A DNA stretch of 38,666 nt from positions 1 through 38,666 of IMG/VR virus record IMGVR_UViG_3300031754_000011; one strand, written 5' to 3'. The position numbers and the translations under genes are program-made. Within the stretch, counting starts at the first letter, position 1, and each line of letters opens with the position of its first letter. The DNA comes from a virus. Under the pieces are notes generated by a model. That model searched no databases, had not been told where the DNA came from, and saw nothing but the letters and a program-made list of their open reading frames with translations. Below are positions 20,099 to 29,000 of the stretch, piece by piece.

Positions 20099-20906
20099 GG
20101 CTCTTGATCGCCTGCTGCGTTAGGGGCGAGGCCGCGATGTTTTTGGCGTATTCGGCCGCCCCCTCGCTCATGTTGCGGGTGAGCGCATATCCGCCGAGCG
20201 CGGTGAGGATATCCTTGTAGGGCTCGCCGAACAGCTTGTGCGCCACCGCTGTCATGGCTGCGGCAGGACCCAGCTCTATGCCCGCCTTGGTGAGCTGCGG
20301 CAGGACGGCAGGGGCGGCCTTGGCGGCGAGCTGACCGCCAAAGCCTGAGATGGCGCCCGTGGCCGTGTCGTCGGCAATCGTCGTCCAGGGGTTGCCCGCC
20401 GCATAGCTCTTGATCCCCTCATGCACCGCCCCGGCGATTGGGGCGCCTCCAGGGAGCGCATTGAGCAGCGTCGTCGGGCTTACGACGTTGCCCGCCACAT
20501 CCGCGCTCGCCGCCGTCACCGGGCCGAGCCGCTGCCTCGCCGCGTCGGCCTGCGCTCTGAGGCTCATGATGGTCCCCATCGTAGCCTCATTGCCAGCGAT
20601 ATTCCCCCAGTCCTGCACCGACTGCGGCAGCTTCACCTCGCCGCCCTTGCTCCAATCGATGCTCCAGTCGGCCTGCGGCGTCGGCGCGGGAACGCCGCCG
20701 GTCGCGCCGGTTGAGCCAAGATAGCCCGGCGGTCCCTGCGCAGGCGCAGCGGCGAGGGGCGGCGGCGGCCTATAGCCGCTGGGGGCGCCCGCCGGGGCTG
20801 CAGGCGCGGGCGCGACCGCAGGCGTGGATGTTGGCAACGCCGGGCGCAGCGGCGTGATGTACTTAAAACCGCTGGGCGCCCCGGCAGGCAGACCGTCGTC
20901 GGCCAT
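20034..20906 (-). CDS. Putative internal virion (ejection) protein, 290 aa
   Basis: N-terminal 75 residues are Pro/Ala-rich with two repeats, GAPSGFKYITPLRPA and GAPSGYRPPPPLAAA. Residues 75-290 are Ala/Gly-rich amphipathic helices with hydrophobic stretches (GFGGQLAAKAAPAVLPQL, AAAMTAVAHKLFG). Last gene of the leftward virion operon; composition and place fit podovirus ejection proteins. Assigned by context and composition, not by a domain. Confidence 0.55.
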   Translation of the reverse strand: MADDGLPAGAPSGFKYITPLRPALPTSTPAVAPAPAAPAGAPSGYRPPPPLAAAPAQGPPGYLGSTGATGGVPAPTPQADWSIDWSKGGEVKLPQSVQDWGNIAGNEATMGTIMSLRAQADAARQRLGPVTAASADVAGNVVSPTTLLNALPGGAPIAGAVHEGIKSYAAGNPWTTIADDTATGAISGFGGQLAAKAAPAVLPQLTKAGIELGPAAAMTAVAHKLFGEPYKDILTALGGYALTRNMSEGAAEYAKNIAASPLTQQAIKSLILGGSSAARTGLGPLDQLTP

Positions 20907-20907
20907 C

Positions 20908-22518
20908 TCAGAACCTCAGATTGCGCAGGGGCGTCGGATCGACGTTGTCTGCGAGATAAAGATGGATGAGCTTCTGCCGCATTCCTTCCTTGTCGCTTGC
21001 CCCGTTGATCTGGTTCGTCGCGAAGTTGATCTGGTCCTGGCCCATCGGCGTCGGCTTCTTGCCGAAGGGGTACATCGAGCCGCCCTGCAAATAGGAGCTG
21101 TCGATGTAGGGCTTCGCGTAAGCAGGCGCGTTCTCCGCTTCGCCAGACGCGCCGTAGGCGTTGCCGGTCGCCGTGTCGGTCGCCTGGACCGTCTTGACCA
21201 CGCCATTCAACCAGTCCGCAGGCGGTTTGCGAAGGTTCGTCATCCCTTCGAGGCCAGAGCCGATTGTCGTGACGTCGGATTGACTGCGTCTCGGCGCACG
21301 CCCGCTGAGCGAGCCGAAGACGGCCTTCGGATTGGTCACGTCTCTGATTTGGTCAAGGACATGCTTCTCTTCGGGCGACAGCAACGCGCCCTCGCCCTGC
21401 GTTGTCAAATCCCTCGGATCGCCTGAGAGGTACGCCTGCGCCCCCGGCTTCTGTAGCGCGCTCTGCAAGAGCTTATACTTGGCCGGGTCGAGGTTGCTGG
21501 TGTCGAGGCTGCCGTCTGGGTTGAACTGGAAGCTATCGTTCGGCTTGAGGCCGACGATATCGCCAAGCCCGTTGCGCAAGTCGGTGAGGTTTTGCACATA
21601 CTGCGGGCGCTTGTTCGCCGCCTCCGTTTGATCCTTGCCCAGCTCGTCCTGCTTGGCCTTCCAGAGCGCGAACGACTGAGGATCGTCGTTTCCCCACGGA
21701 ACGGGCTGGCCAGGGTTGTCCTGGTGCCAACGTATCCTTTCCGTTTGCCAGCTCCTGGTCGCGCTGTCGCCGCCGCCCACACCGCCGCTAATGATGAACG
21801 GCAGGTAGTCGCGTTGCCATGTCGCTTCGGCCGCCGTGGGATCTTGCCCTTGGGCAACCGCGCTCTTGATGAACATGTCGTGCTTCGCTTGGATGTCGCG
21901 TGTTGCAGGCGTCGGCTCCAGCGCCTGGATGAGTTCGTTGCCGCGACCGGCGAGGATCGTCGAACGCACGATCCCCTCATCCATGTTGAGCTTCTGCGCG
22001 ATCTGAGGCGCCTGCGCGAGGAGGCTCTGCGTCGCCCCCATCTGGGTCTGGGCTTGGTAGAGCGACATCAGGTTGCCAACCATCTGGCCCGCGTCGCCGC
22101 CTCCCTGCACGCCCTGCATGATGGCGGCGCGCATCGAGGGCGGCGCGTGGTTGGCGGCTATCTGGGCAAAGGCTTGGTTGATCCCCTGCATCGCGTCCTG
22201 ACGCTGCTGCATCTGAACGTACAATGACAACAAGTTGGGGTTGGCGAGCTGCGAGTAGCTCGCCGACATGTCGGGCGTAGACTGGAGCGCCTGGGGTTGC
22301 GGCGACGAGCCGGGCGGCGGGGGAGCGCCGGGAGCAGGATTGGGAGCTGGACCGGCGTTAGGATCGGCGGCAGCGGCCCCGCCAGGAGGAGGGGGGCCTG
22401 CTGGAGGAGCCGCGCCTTGCGGAGGCGCTCCCTGGGGCTGCTGCCCAGAGAGCAACCGCGCAAGCTGTTGAGCCGGGTCGGGCTGGCCGAGATAGAAAAG
22501 ATTAGCGAAGCCCGGCAT
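20908..22518 (-). CDS. Large putative internal virion protein, 536 aa
   Basis: N-terminal 80 residues are Pro/Gln/Gly-rich; the rest is helical with Gln-rich segments (LYVQMQQRQDAMQGINQAFA) and several polar loops, no enzyme motif. It has WQTERIRWHQDN and PYIDSSYLQGGSMYPFG strings. By position after the hydrolase and S74-type proteins it would correspond to T7 gp15-like ejection proteins, an inference. One base separates it from the downstream gene. Confidence 0.6.
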   Translation of the reverse strand: MPGFANLFYLGQPDPAQQLARLLSGQQPQGAPPQGAAPPAGPPPPGGAAAADPNAGPAPNPAPGAPPPPGSSPQPQALQSTPDMSASYSQLANPNLLSLYVQMQQRQDAMQGINQAFAQIAANHAPPSMRAAIMQGVQGGGDAGQMVGNLMSLYQAQTQMGATQSLLAQAPQIAQKLNMDEGIVRSTILAGRGNELIQALEPTPATRDIQAKHDMFIKSAVAQGQDPTAAEATWQRDYLPFIISGGVGGGDSATRSWQTERIRWHQDNPGQPVPWGNDDPQSFALWKAKQDELGKDQTEAANKRPQYVQNLTDLRNGLGDIVGLKPNDSFQFNPDGSLDTSNLDPAKYKLLQSALQKPGAQAYLSGDPRDLTTQGEGALLSPEEKHVLDQIRDVTNPKAVFGSLSGRAPRRSQSDVTTIGSGLEGMTNLRKPPADWLNGVVKTVQATDTATGNAYGASGEAENAPAYAKPYIDSSYLQGGSMYPFGKKPTPMGQDQINFATNQINGASDKEGMRQKLIHLYLADNVDPTPLRNLRF

Positions 22519-22521
22519 GGT

Positions 22522-23157
22522 TCACCTGCCCTGGATCGCGCGCAGGGCGCTCAGGAAGTTCTGGTTCATGCCCTGGCCCGCCCCCGCCTGATTGAGGAAC
22601 GCCTGATTGACCCCGCCCGCCGGTTGGGAGCCGGTCATAAGCGGCACGTTCGCGCCCATGGTCTGCACCCGGCCGGGGTTGGCGAGGGCGTTAATGGCGG
22701 CCTGCCAATTGTTGGGCGGCCCGCTCGCCTGCGGCCCGGCAGGCGCGGCGGGGCTCCCGCCGCCGCCCACGTTCGCCCCTCCCCATCCGACGCCGTTGCC
22801 CGGCTGCGGCCCGTAGCCGACAACCCCAGCCCCAGGATTGATGTAGCTCATATTCTGTCCGCCACCCACCAGATAAGGGTTGGCGCTAGCCGCCGGGGCT
22901 GCTTGCCGCGCGGGCGCGGGCGCGGGCTGCGCGGGCGTGGAGTTGATGGACATGCCGCCGGGGTTGGCCTTCTGCCAGTCAAGGAAGCTCTGGATCGGCT
23001 GGCCGGTCGCGGCGTTGACCGGCACGCCGTTGTAAGTCGGCGGGTAGGGGATGGCCGCGTTGTTGAAATTGGAGAACTGGTTCGACGCCTGCGTCGGGTC
23101 GAACATGGTGGGGTTGACCATCCACATATCGGTGAGCTGGCCGAGGTTCTGGGCCAT
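22522..23157 (-). CDS. Gly/Asn/Pro-rich putative virion protein, 211 aa
   Basis: Begins MAQNLGQLTDMWMVNPTMFD; the middle is low complexity (PAPAPARQAAPAAS, GGANVGGGGSPAAPAG) and the end NQNFLSALRAIQGR is helical. A GGGAG sits 9 bases before ATG 23157; an ATG two codons earlier overlaps the upstream stop. Probably an internal or linker virion protein. Confidence 0.58.
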   Translation of the reverse strand: MAQNLGQLTDMWMVNPTMFDPTQASNQFSNFNNAAIPYPPTYNGVPVNAATGQPIQSFLDWQKANPGGMSINSTPAQPAPAPARQAAPAASANPYLVGGGQNMSYINPGAGVVGYGPQPGNGVGWGGANVGGGGSPAAPAGPQASGPPNNWQAAINALANPGRVQTMGANVPLMTGSQPAGGVNQAFLNQAGAGQGMNQNFLSALRAIQGR

Positions 23158-23159
23158 GG

Positions 23160-24545
23160 TCATGAACTCCCTGTGCCGAAGCCGCCGCCGATCCCGGCGT
23201 TGGCGTAGAGGTCGTAGGGCGACATCGCGCCCGTCATCAGCGACATCTGCAATTGAGAGGGCGAGTTGAGCGTCGTCCCCGGCAGGCCAGGGATGCCGGT
23301 CGCTTGGCCGGGCGCCGAGCCGGGCGCCAGCGGCTGCGCGGCCCCCCTGCTTAACGCCGCCAACTGGGCGAGCGTGTTCTGGGCTACTGCCGATGAGCGT
23401 CCCGGCACGTTTTGGCCGCCCGCCCCCAGCATCATCGGGCCGCCCACGGCCTGCGCCTGGGGCATCTGCATGGACGGCATCGGCGGCGGCTCTGGGGGCG
23501 GCGGGAACGCCGACTGCAATGCCCCGGCCGCCATCTTGGCGGCGGGGGAGCCGGGCTGGAAGCCCGGCAGGGAGCCCGCTAGGCCCCCTGAGGCCTGTCC
23601 AGGCTGTCCGGTGGCGGCAGGGGCGGAAGGGCCGCCTGCGGCCACCGTAGTGGCTCCTGGGGGCGGCGTGCCGCCCATTGCCGCCGACTGAAACGCGCCA
23701 AGGGGTTGGTGGATATCGATCCCCGGATATTTGGCCGTGAGCGCGTTGACGGTGTTCGCCCCCCACTGATCGACCGGGATCGCGCTCGCCACCTTGACCT
23801 GCACATCGCGCGGGGCGCTCATCGCGGTGGGGTATTGCTTCAGATCGACGCCAGCGGTCGCCGCGTACCGCTGCCAAGTCGGGTCGATGATCTGGAAATA
23901 GCCGCCCGCCGGGGTCCCCTGCGCAGTGTTCCGATCCACAATCCCCTGCGGGATGTTGCGGTTGCCGCTCTCAAGATTGGCGATCATGTCCATCGGCGTC
24001 GAATTGAGCGTCGTCCCCGGCGTCGTCGTCACCGGGCGGGCTGGCGACCCAGTCGTGTTCGTCCCAGCCAGGGCGCCGGGCGCTGGAGCGTTATCTGGGT
24101 TCCGTAAGGCATTGACCGCGTTGACGGCAGTTAAGCCTTCTGTCGCTTCTTTATGCCCTGGATTGACCTGACCATGGCCAAAAACTGGCGTATTTGGATA
24201 TTGCGCCTGTATAAACCGCGCTGCTGCTTGAGCCTGTGCCGGAGTAACATCAGCATCATTCTTAGCAATGATTTCCATCCCAACGACATTACTGTTTGAC
24301 AACTTATGGGTTGGGTCATTGAGGATCTCGTTGGAGCCGTTGTAGCCAAACTCTTTCAGAGTGTCGTGAATGACGCCATCTCGATCCATGATGTACTGCG
24401 CGCCGTACCCCTTCCCTTGCTGCTTCCAAAAGTTAACGACACTCGCTGGATCACCTCTTCCAGCCGTGTGATGCATAATGAACGCGCGTGGCGCGTCTCC
24501 TCCCGGCGCTCGCGCGATATCAGGGAATGCAGGTTCGTCAGCCAC
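23160..24545 (-). CDS. Virion peptidoglycan hydrolase: amidase plus transglycosylase-like domains
   Basis: 461 residues from GTG 24545 (GGAGG five bases ahead). Residues 20-140 form an N-acetylmuramoyl-L-alanine amidase (Amidase_2): FIMHHTAGRGD with zinc His25, and VFGHGQVNPGHKEATEG with His124. Residues about 185-270 look like a lysozyme/transglycosylase domain: ANLESGNRN with Glu192 and GGYFQIIDPTWQRYA. The tail is Pro/Gly disorder. Within the ejection-protein cluster it probably opens the cell wall at entry, as T7 gp16 does. The amidase DNA is AT-richer than the rest. Confidence 0.8.
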   Translation of the reverse strand: MADEPAFPDIARAPGGDAPRAFIMHHTAGRGDPASVVNFWKQQGKGYGAQYIMDRDGVIHDTLKEFGYNGSNEILNDPTHKLSNSNVVGMEIIAKNDADVTPAQAQAAARFIQAQYPNTPVFGHGQVNPGHKEATEGLTAVNAVNALRNPDNAPAPGALAGTNTTGSPARPVTTTPGTTLNSTPMDMIANLESGNRNIPQGIVDRNTAQGTPAGGYFQIIDPTWQRYAATAGVDLKQYPTAMSAPRDVQVKVASAIPVDQWGANTVNALTAKYPGIDIHQPLGAFQSAAMGGTPPPGATTVAAGGPSAPAATGQPGQASGGLAGSLPGFQPGSPAAKMAAGALQSAFPPPPEPPPMPSMQMPQAQAVGGPMMLGAGGQNVPGRSSAVAQNTLAQLAALSRGAAQPLAPGSAPGQATGIPGLPGTTLNSPSQLQMSLMTGAMSPYDLYANAGIGGGFGTGSS

Positions 24546-25986
24546 TCAAGCCTCCAGCGACGCGCGCCATGCGCGCGTTCGGCCGCATGCGCTGCGCCCG
24601 CATGCTGGATCCCAGAGCGCCGGTCAGACCCATGGGCGTCGTCGGCGAGAGCGGCCCCGGCACCCGCGTCGCAAACCCGCCCCCTGCGCCCGGCATGCGG
24701 CGCGGGCGGATCGCAGGCCCGTTGTCGTTGGCGCCCATCCCCGGACTTGATCCGGGGACCGGCCCGGCTTGATCGAGCGCGGCCATATTCACGGTATGCA
24801 GCGCCTGCCCGGTGGGCTGGTGGATGCCGACAGTCTGGACCGCGTGCGGCGCGACCTGCATCGCGTCCTCGGCCATCGGGCCGGTGACCTTGGGGAAGCT
24901 CTTCGGGTCCCCCTTGTAGCGATAGCTGTACAGCGGGATGCCAGTCGGCGCGTGGACGCCAACCTTGGTGATGTCGGTCTTGAGGCCCCGGTCTGAGCCG
25001 GGGAACAATGAGGACATCATTGGGGCGAACGGGCCGCCCGCGCCAACCATGCTGCCCAGGCCCTGCAATCCGCTCTGCACGTCGGACATCAGCGACGGGG
25101 TCGTCGTCGTCTGCTGCTGCCCCGTGCTTGAGCCCATCGTCGTCGAGCCGTAGGGCGTAGTGGTCAGCCCCGATTGCAGGATGCCGAGCTGCTGGAGGGG
25201 ATAGGCGTTCGCGGCGTTGAACTGGCCCATCTGGGCGGCGATCTGGGCCTGCGCCTGCGTCTGCTGCTGGGCCCCAGCGGTGGACAGCTCAAGGAATTGC
25301 TGGCGTTGGTTCTGCTGCGCCTGACTGCCCAGGCCTCCGAGGCCCCCGGCCGCCTGGATCAGCGAATTGATGTTGGCCTGATTGGCCCCCTGGTTGGCCT
25401 GCTGCGCCTGGAGGTTGCGGGAGATGTCGCCGGTCGCGGCGGCTTGCGCTTGGCCGAAATTCGCTTGGTTCAGTTGCGCCGCCATCTGGCCGATGTTGAG
25501 CGCGCCCTGCGCCTGGGCGACGCCCTGCTGCACGCCCTGCCGCGAGCCGCCGAAGGCGTTGGCCGCGTTGGCCGCGTTCCCCTGCTGGTTCTGGGTCAGC
25601 GCGTTCTGCTGCTGCATCAAAGGTAGCGTGTTCTGAATTACAGAAGCCGTGTATGGGTCCATATAGGGCTGCAAATTTGTGGACGCGAGCGACTGCGGCG
25701 TCACCTGGGTCGCGGGCGTGCCAGCCGCCGTGAGGAAGCCAGCCTGCGCGGCGTTGTACTGATCGGCGCCCGCGCCTCCCGACTGCGCCGCCAAATTCCA
25801 CGCCTGCTGCATCTGCGGGCCAATGTCCGCCACCTGCTGGCCCTGGAATTGGGTGAGCGGCCGGTTGGCGACATTCTGCGCGAGGGCGTAGTTCTGCTGC
25901 GCGGCTTGGTTGACCCAAGGCGGCAACTGCACCTGACTGATGTTCTGCTGCTGCGAGCTTTGCTCGGTGGAACCGGAACCGCCCAT
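24538..25986 (-). CDS. Gln-rich virion protein with S74-type chaperone domain
   Basis: 482 residues. Residues 1-320 are Gln/Ala-rich helices (QQQNISQVQLPPWVNQAAQQ, GVAQAQGALNIGQMAAQL). At about 330-395 comes an intramolecular-chaperone (Peptidase_S74) pattern: GSDRGLKTDITKVG, IPLYSYRYKGDP, VTGPMAEDAMQVAP. The Ser of SDRGLK and its Lys are the usual self-cleavage dyad. A basic disordered tail follows, so the domain is not C-terminal, which is atypical. In this operon it is likely an ejection protein. Confidence 0.75.
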   Translation of the reverse strand: MGGSGSTEQSSQQQNISQVQLPPWVNQAAQQNYALAQNVANRPLTQFQGQQVADIGPQMQQAWNLAAQSGGAGADQYNAAQAGFLTAAGTPATQVTPQSLASTNLQPYMDPYTASVIQNTLPLMQQQNALTQNQQGNAANAANAFGGSRQGVQQGVAQAQGALNIGQMAAQLNQANFGQAQAAATGDISRNLQAQQANQGANQANINSLIQAAGGLGGLGSQAQQNQRQQFLELSTAGAQQQTQAQAQIAAQMGQFNAANAYPLQQLGILQSGLTTTPYGSTTMGSSTGQQQTTTTPSLMSDVQSGLQGLGSMVGAGGPFAPMMSSLFPGSDRGLKTDITKVGVHAPTGIPLYSYRYKGDPKSFPKVTGPMAEDAMQVAPHAVQTVGIHQPTGQALHTVNMAALDQAGPVPGSSPGMGANDNGPAIRPRRMPGAGGGFATRVPGPLSPTTPMGLTGALGSSMRAQRMRPNARMARVAGGLSG

Positions 25987-25987
25987 G

Positions 25988-26473
25988 CTACATTCCTCGC
26001 TGATAAAGCTGGCTTCGGGCCTTCAGCCGCCAGCCGAGGCGGCGGTAGCTGCCCTCGCGCAGCCAGCCCATCCGCCCATAGGTCGAAATCAGCCCGGCAT
26101 TGACCTCGTCGGCGTAGGCCAGAATTTTGGCGTGTAGGGCGTCGAGGTCCGCGAGATTGCCGACATAGGCGATGAGTTCCAACTGCCTCGCCCTCGGAAA
26201 GTCGGCAATCTTCGTAATCGCCCAGGAATTGCCTTCGACGAAGCTCTGCATGCGCCCTTCGGCGATAGCGGTGAGGATGTCGTCGAGCAAATACACATTG
26301 CCCATTCTGTCGAGTAGCCGGGCCAACTTTCTGTGGTAGGATGCCGCGTCGTCGCCGTAAGGCGCGACACGGCAAGGCAAGGCAGGGCTCGGCTTGCCAC
26401 GGCTAGGCAGGGCTGGTCCCGGCGTGGCGCGGCTTGGCGAGGCCGGAAGGGAGGCGGCTTCGGCGTCGGTCAT
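25988..26473 (-). CDS. T7 gp13-like/GNAT-like virion-operon protein
   Basis: 161 residues. The first 45 are low complexity from a pentanucleotide repeat. The conserved part runs YHRKLARLLDRMGNVYLLDD, EGNSWAITKIADFPRARQLE, LIAYVGNLADLDAL and YGRMGWLREGSYRRLGWR, resembling the acetyltransferase-like proteins that follow the nozzle gene in podoviruses (T7 gp13 position). Enzyme activity is not established. ATG overlaps the upstream stop. Confidence 0.6.
   Translation of the reverse strand: MTDAEAASLPASPSRATPGPALPSRGKPSPALPCRVAPYGDDAASYHRKLARLLDRMGNVYLLDDILTAIAEGRMQSFVEGNSWAITKIADFPRARQLELIAYVGNLADLDALHAKILAYADEVNAGLISTYGRMGWLREGSYRRLGWRLKARSQLYQRGM
26371..26445. repeat. Imperfect pentanucleotide (GGCNN) repeat in coding DNA
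   Basis: Fifteen successive 5-mers, thirteen of them starting GG or GGC (for example ggcaa ggcaa ggcag ggctc ggctt), inside the N-terminal part of the gp13-like gene. Because 5 is not a multiple of 3, gain or loss of one unit shifts the frame. Confidence 0.75.
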
Positions 26474-27162
26474 GGCAGACCCATCGCGCAGGCGTCGATG
26501 TCGCTCACGTTCCCGGTTCCTCCGGTGACCTTCACCGCGAGGTCGAACCAATAGCTTGTCTGCGGCGTGATCCCTGAAACCGTCGCGGTGAGCGAGAAGG
26601 GCGCGAAGGCCCCGCCGCCGGTCGTGGCGACGAAGGCCGCCGGTTGGCTGACGATGGTCCCGACCTGGGGAGCGCCGTTCGCGGGCGGCGTCCCGATCCC
26701 GCAGCAGACCACCACGTCCGTCTCGCGCCCGTTGGTGTTGTTGGCGATGCGCCCATCTATCGACACCCAAAGGCGGCTGGCGACTTGGGACGAAAGTACG
26801 TGGCCGAGGCCCATCATGACGTAGGTCGCGCTCGTCGTCCCCGCAGGAGCGGCAGCCTGCAGCATGGCGGAGGCGGTGACCGGGGCGAAGGTGACGGGCG
26901 TTCCAGGGTCGCCGCTGGCGAGCGCGATCGGCGTCGAGGTCAGCCGCCCATCGTCGCCGACTGCGATGCTGAACACCTTGCCGCTTGGCGACAGCAGGAG
27001 CACTTTTGGCAGCGCGGAGTTGGCGTTGAGCTTGGCGGCGAAGCCCTGGCGGCACCACAGCGAGAAAGTGCGCAGATAATTGGTCAGCGTCGCGCTCACA
27101 TCCGGCATCGAGGGCAACTCAGGCGGCGGATGCAGGCCGGGCGCGGTGGGCTGGTTCGCCAT
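26470..27162 (-). CDS. Putative tail/virion structural protein, 230 aa
   Basis: Starts MANQPTAPGLHPPPELPSMP with GAGGAG 7 nt ahead. A helix (LTNYLRTFSLWCRQGFAAKL) is followed by beta-rich sequence with many Thr/Gly/Val (GTTSATYVMMGLGHVLSSQV, YWFDLAVKVTGGTGNVSD) typical of phage appendage proteins. Lies directly after the nozzle gene. No catalytic motif; assigned by composition and context. Confidence 0.58.
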   Translation of the reverse strand: MANQPTAPGLHPPPELPSMPDVSATLTNYLRTFSLWCRQGFAAKLNANSALPKVLLLSPSGKVFSIAVGDDGRLTSTPIALASGDPGTPVTFAPVTASAMLQAAAPAGTTSATYVMMGLGHVLSSQVASRLWVSIDGRIANNTNGRETDVVVCCGIGTPPANGAPQVGTIVSQPAAFVATTGGGAFAPFSLTATVSGITPQTSYWFDLAVKVTGGTGNVSDIDACAMGLP

Positions 27163-29000
27163 CAACGGTCTCCTCGCGGCACGGCGTCGATCAGATGCTG
27201 TCCCAAGGTGAACGGCTGGATGACCGGGCTCGCCACGTCGATGCGCAGGCGGATGTCGCGCCCGGTGGTGCGGAAATCGACATAGCCGTCGCTGCGCACC
27301 GGGACCAGCGGCGATTGCAGCTCAGGAGCGCCGAGGCTGCGCGAATTCCGGTAGAACAGGCTATAGCGGAGGTTGGCGATGGCGTTGGCGATGGTGACGG
27401 GATCGTCGGCCTCCACCGCCTCCACGTCGGGGATGAGCTGCTTGACCGTGGTCAGGCGTGCGCCGCTGGTCAGGCTGAGGTCGAACGTCTCGGCGAACGG
27501 CAAGACGACCGGCATGGAAGCGTTGGCGTAGACGTTCCCAACCTCATGCTGGAACGTCACAAAGTCGTCGGCGAAGATCGGGTGCGAGGTGTAGCTCGAC
27601 GTGATGCCTGCCGAGCGCGACAGCCGACACTGCGTCCACCACCCATCTTTATAATTGTACACAGCCGCGCGCGAATTATAGGGCGAGTTAAGCTGCGGGA
27701 AAAACCACCACCATTCGTTGAACTCGCCGAGGTGCGCCGAGAAGCTGAGTTCGCGCACTTGGATCGGATCGATGTCGTCGTCGATCCACGGCCTCACCTT
27801 GCACGCGACCGGCGCTATCGAGGTGCCGTCGAACGAGAACACGCCCTGTTCAGCCATCCACAGCGTGAGCGACGAAGTGGTCGATACCGACTGCGGCGAC
27901 CAGGGCGTGCAGGCGTCGCTGAGTTCGACGTAATTGTAGACGTAGGGGATGCCCAGAAACTGCGAGACGTAGGCCTTCTTGGCGGTCCAGATCAGGACGC
28001 CGACGCGCGTCGCGATGGCGGCGATGATCGGCGACGCAGGCTCGATGTCGAGGAAGCCCGCCTGGGAGGTGACGTTGCTATAGTCCCACGCGCCTGGGTT
28101 TTCTTGGTCGCACCATGAGAAACGCCGCGCGCTGCCGCCGCCCGCCGTCCCGTCCTGCGTGGCGCCGAACACCATCACAAATCTTTCCGGCGTGATTACG
28201 AAGCAGCGCCCGTGCGGCACCGGGCCGCGCCCCGACGAAGGCGGCTGGACTATCGCGACGTTGCCGAACGCCAGCGTGTCGCCAGACGCTCCCGCGTTGG
28301 CGGCGTTGGCGGTCAGAACCAGAGCGGTCCCGGTGTAAGTCAGGACCGTGCCAACTGGCTTGCTAGTCGTGATGTCGTAGACGCTCATCCCCGGCGTGAC
28401 GGAGCCGGGGTTGGCGACCATGGTGATATTGGGCGAGGTCGCAACGAACGCCGCTGTCGTCGCGAGATTGGCGACGTTCCCAGGGACGCCCTGGCTGGGG
28501 TCCCACATCAGGAGCCGCCCATCGGCCGAGGTCATCGCGTAGAGGATCGAGCCGAAATTATCGAGGCTGTAGGCGTCGGGAACCTTGGTGATGGCGACCG
28601 AGCTGGGGATCGACCGGGGCGTGCCATAGGCGTCGACGTTGTAATCGGCGTCGCTGTAGCCGCCCACCAACCCGGTGGGCGCGGTCATGCCGCCGGTAGG
28701 CGTGATGTCGGTTAAGCTCCCGCCAGTGTCGACGTAGAGTTTCGTCTCGCAGAGATAGGCGATGTGGTACTGGCCATCGAGGCCGAACCAGCCGTGGATC
28801 GCCTTGCAGCGCGAGGCGAACTGATACTTCTCGACCCCGCCGACGACGTTGGTGAGCTGCGCCTGCCCGCCCATCGGCGTGAGCTGGCCCTCGCGCCAAC
28901 GGATGAAATTGGCCTCGGACCAGTTGCTCGACCGCATCTTCTTGGTCGCGGTGGCGACTACGCCGGGCGGGATCTGGAGCGGTTGGAACTGGCTGCTCAT
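27162..29000 (-). CDS. Tail nozzle/stabilisation protein
   Basis: 612 residues, beta-rich. N-terminus SSNWSEANFIRWREGQLTPM GGQAQ, then HGWFGLDGQYHIAYLCETKL and a beta-propeller-like body with RFVMVFGATQDG, WSPQSVSTTSSLTLWMAEQG and GEFNEWWWFFPQ. This N-terminus and organisation match podovirus nozzle or stabilisation proteins (T7 gp12/P22 gp10 type). It extends the tail below the adaptor. Overlaps the collar-domain fibre gene by four bases. Confidence 0.8.
   Translation of the reverse strand: MSSQFQPLQIPPGVVATATKKMRSSNWSEANFIRWREGQLTPMGGQAQLTNVVGGVEKYQFASRCKAIHGWFGLDGQYHIAYLCETKLYVDTGGSLTDITPTGGMTAPTGLVGGYSDADYNVDAYGTPRSIPSSVAITKVPDAYSLDNFGSILYAMTSADGRLLMWDPSQGVPGNVANLATTAAFVATSPNITMVANPGSVTPGMSVYDITTSKPVGTVLTYTGTALVLTANAANAGASGDTLAFGNVAIVQPPSSGRGPVPHGRCFVITPERFVMVFGATQDGTAGGGSARRFSWCDQENPGAWDYSNVTSQAGFLDIEPASPIIAAIATRVGVLIWTAKKAYVSQFLGIPYVYNYVELSDACTPWSPQSVSTTSSLTLWMAEQGVFSFDGTSIAPVACKVRPWIDDDIDPIQVRELSFSAHLGEFNEWWWFFPQLNSPYNSRAAVYNYKDGWWTQCRLSRSAGITSSYTSHPIFADDFVTFQHEVGNVYANASMPVVLPFAETFDLSLTSGARLTTVKQLIPDVEAVEADDPVTIANAIANLRYSLFYRNSRSLGAPELQSPLVPVRSDGYVDFRTTGRDIRLRIDVASPVIQPFTLGQHLIDAVPRGDR

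Noticed and set aside
22297-23208. Long plus-strand frame opposite ejection-protein genes
   Set aside because: Arg-rich mirror of Pro/Gly-rich coding sequence; no ribosome site or conserved pattern.
26361-26460. Pentanucleotide tract as an assembly error
   Set aside because: The frame stays open and both neighbours overlap normally, so it is treated as genuine, though read-level checking is advisable.
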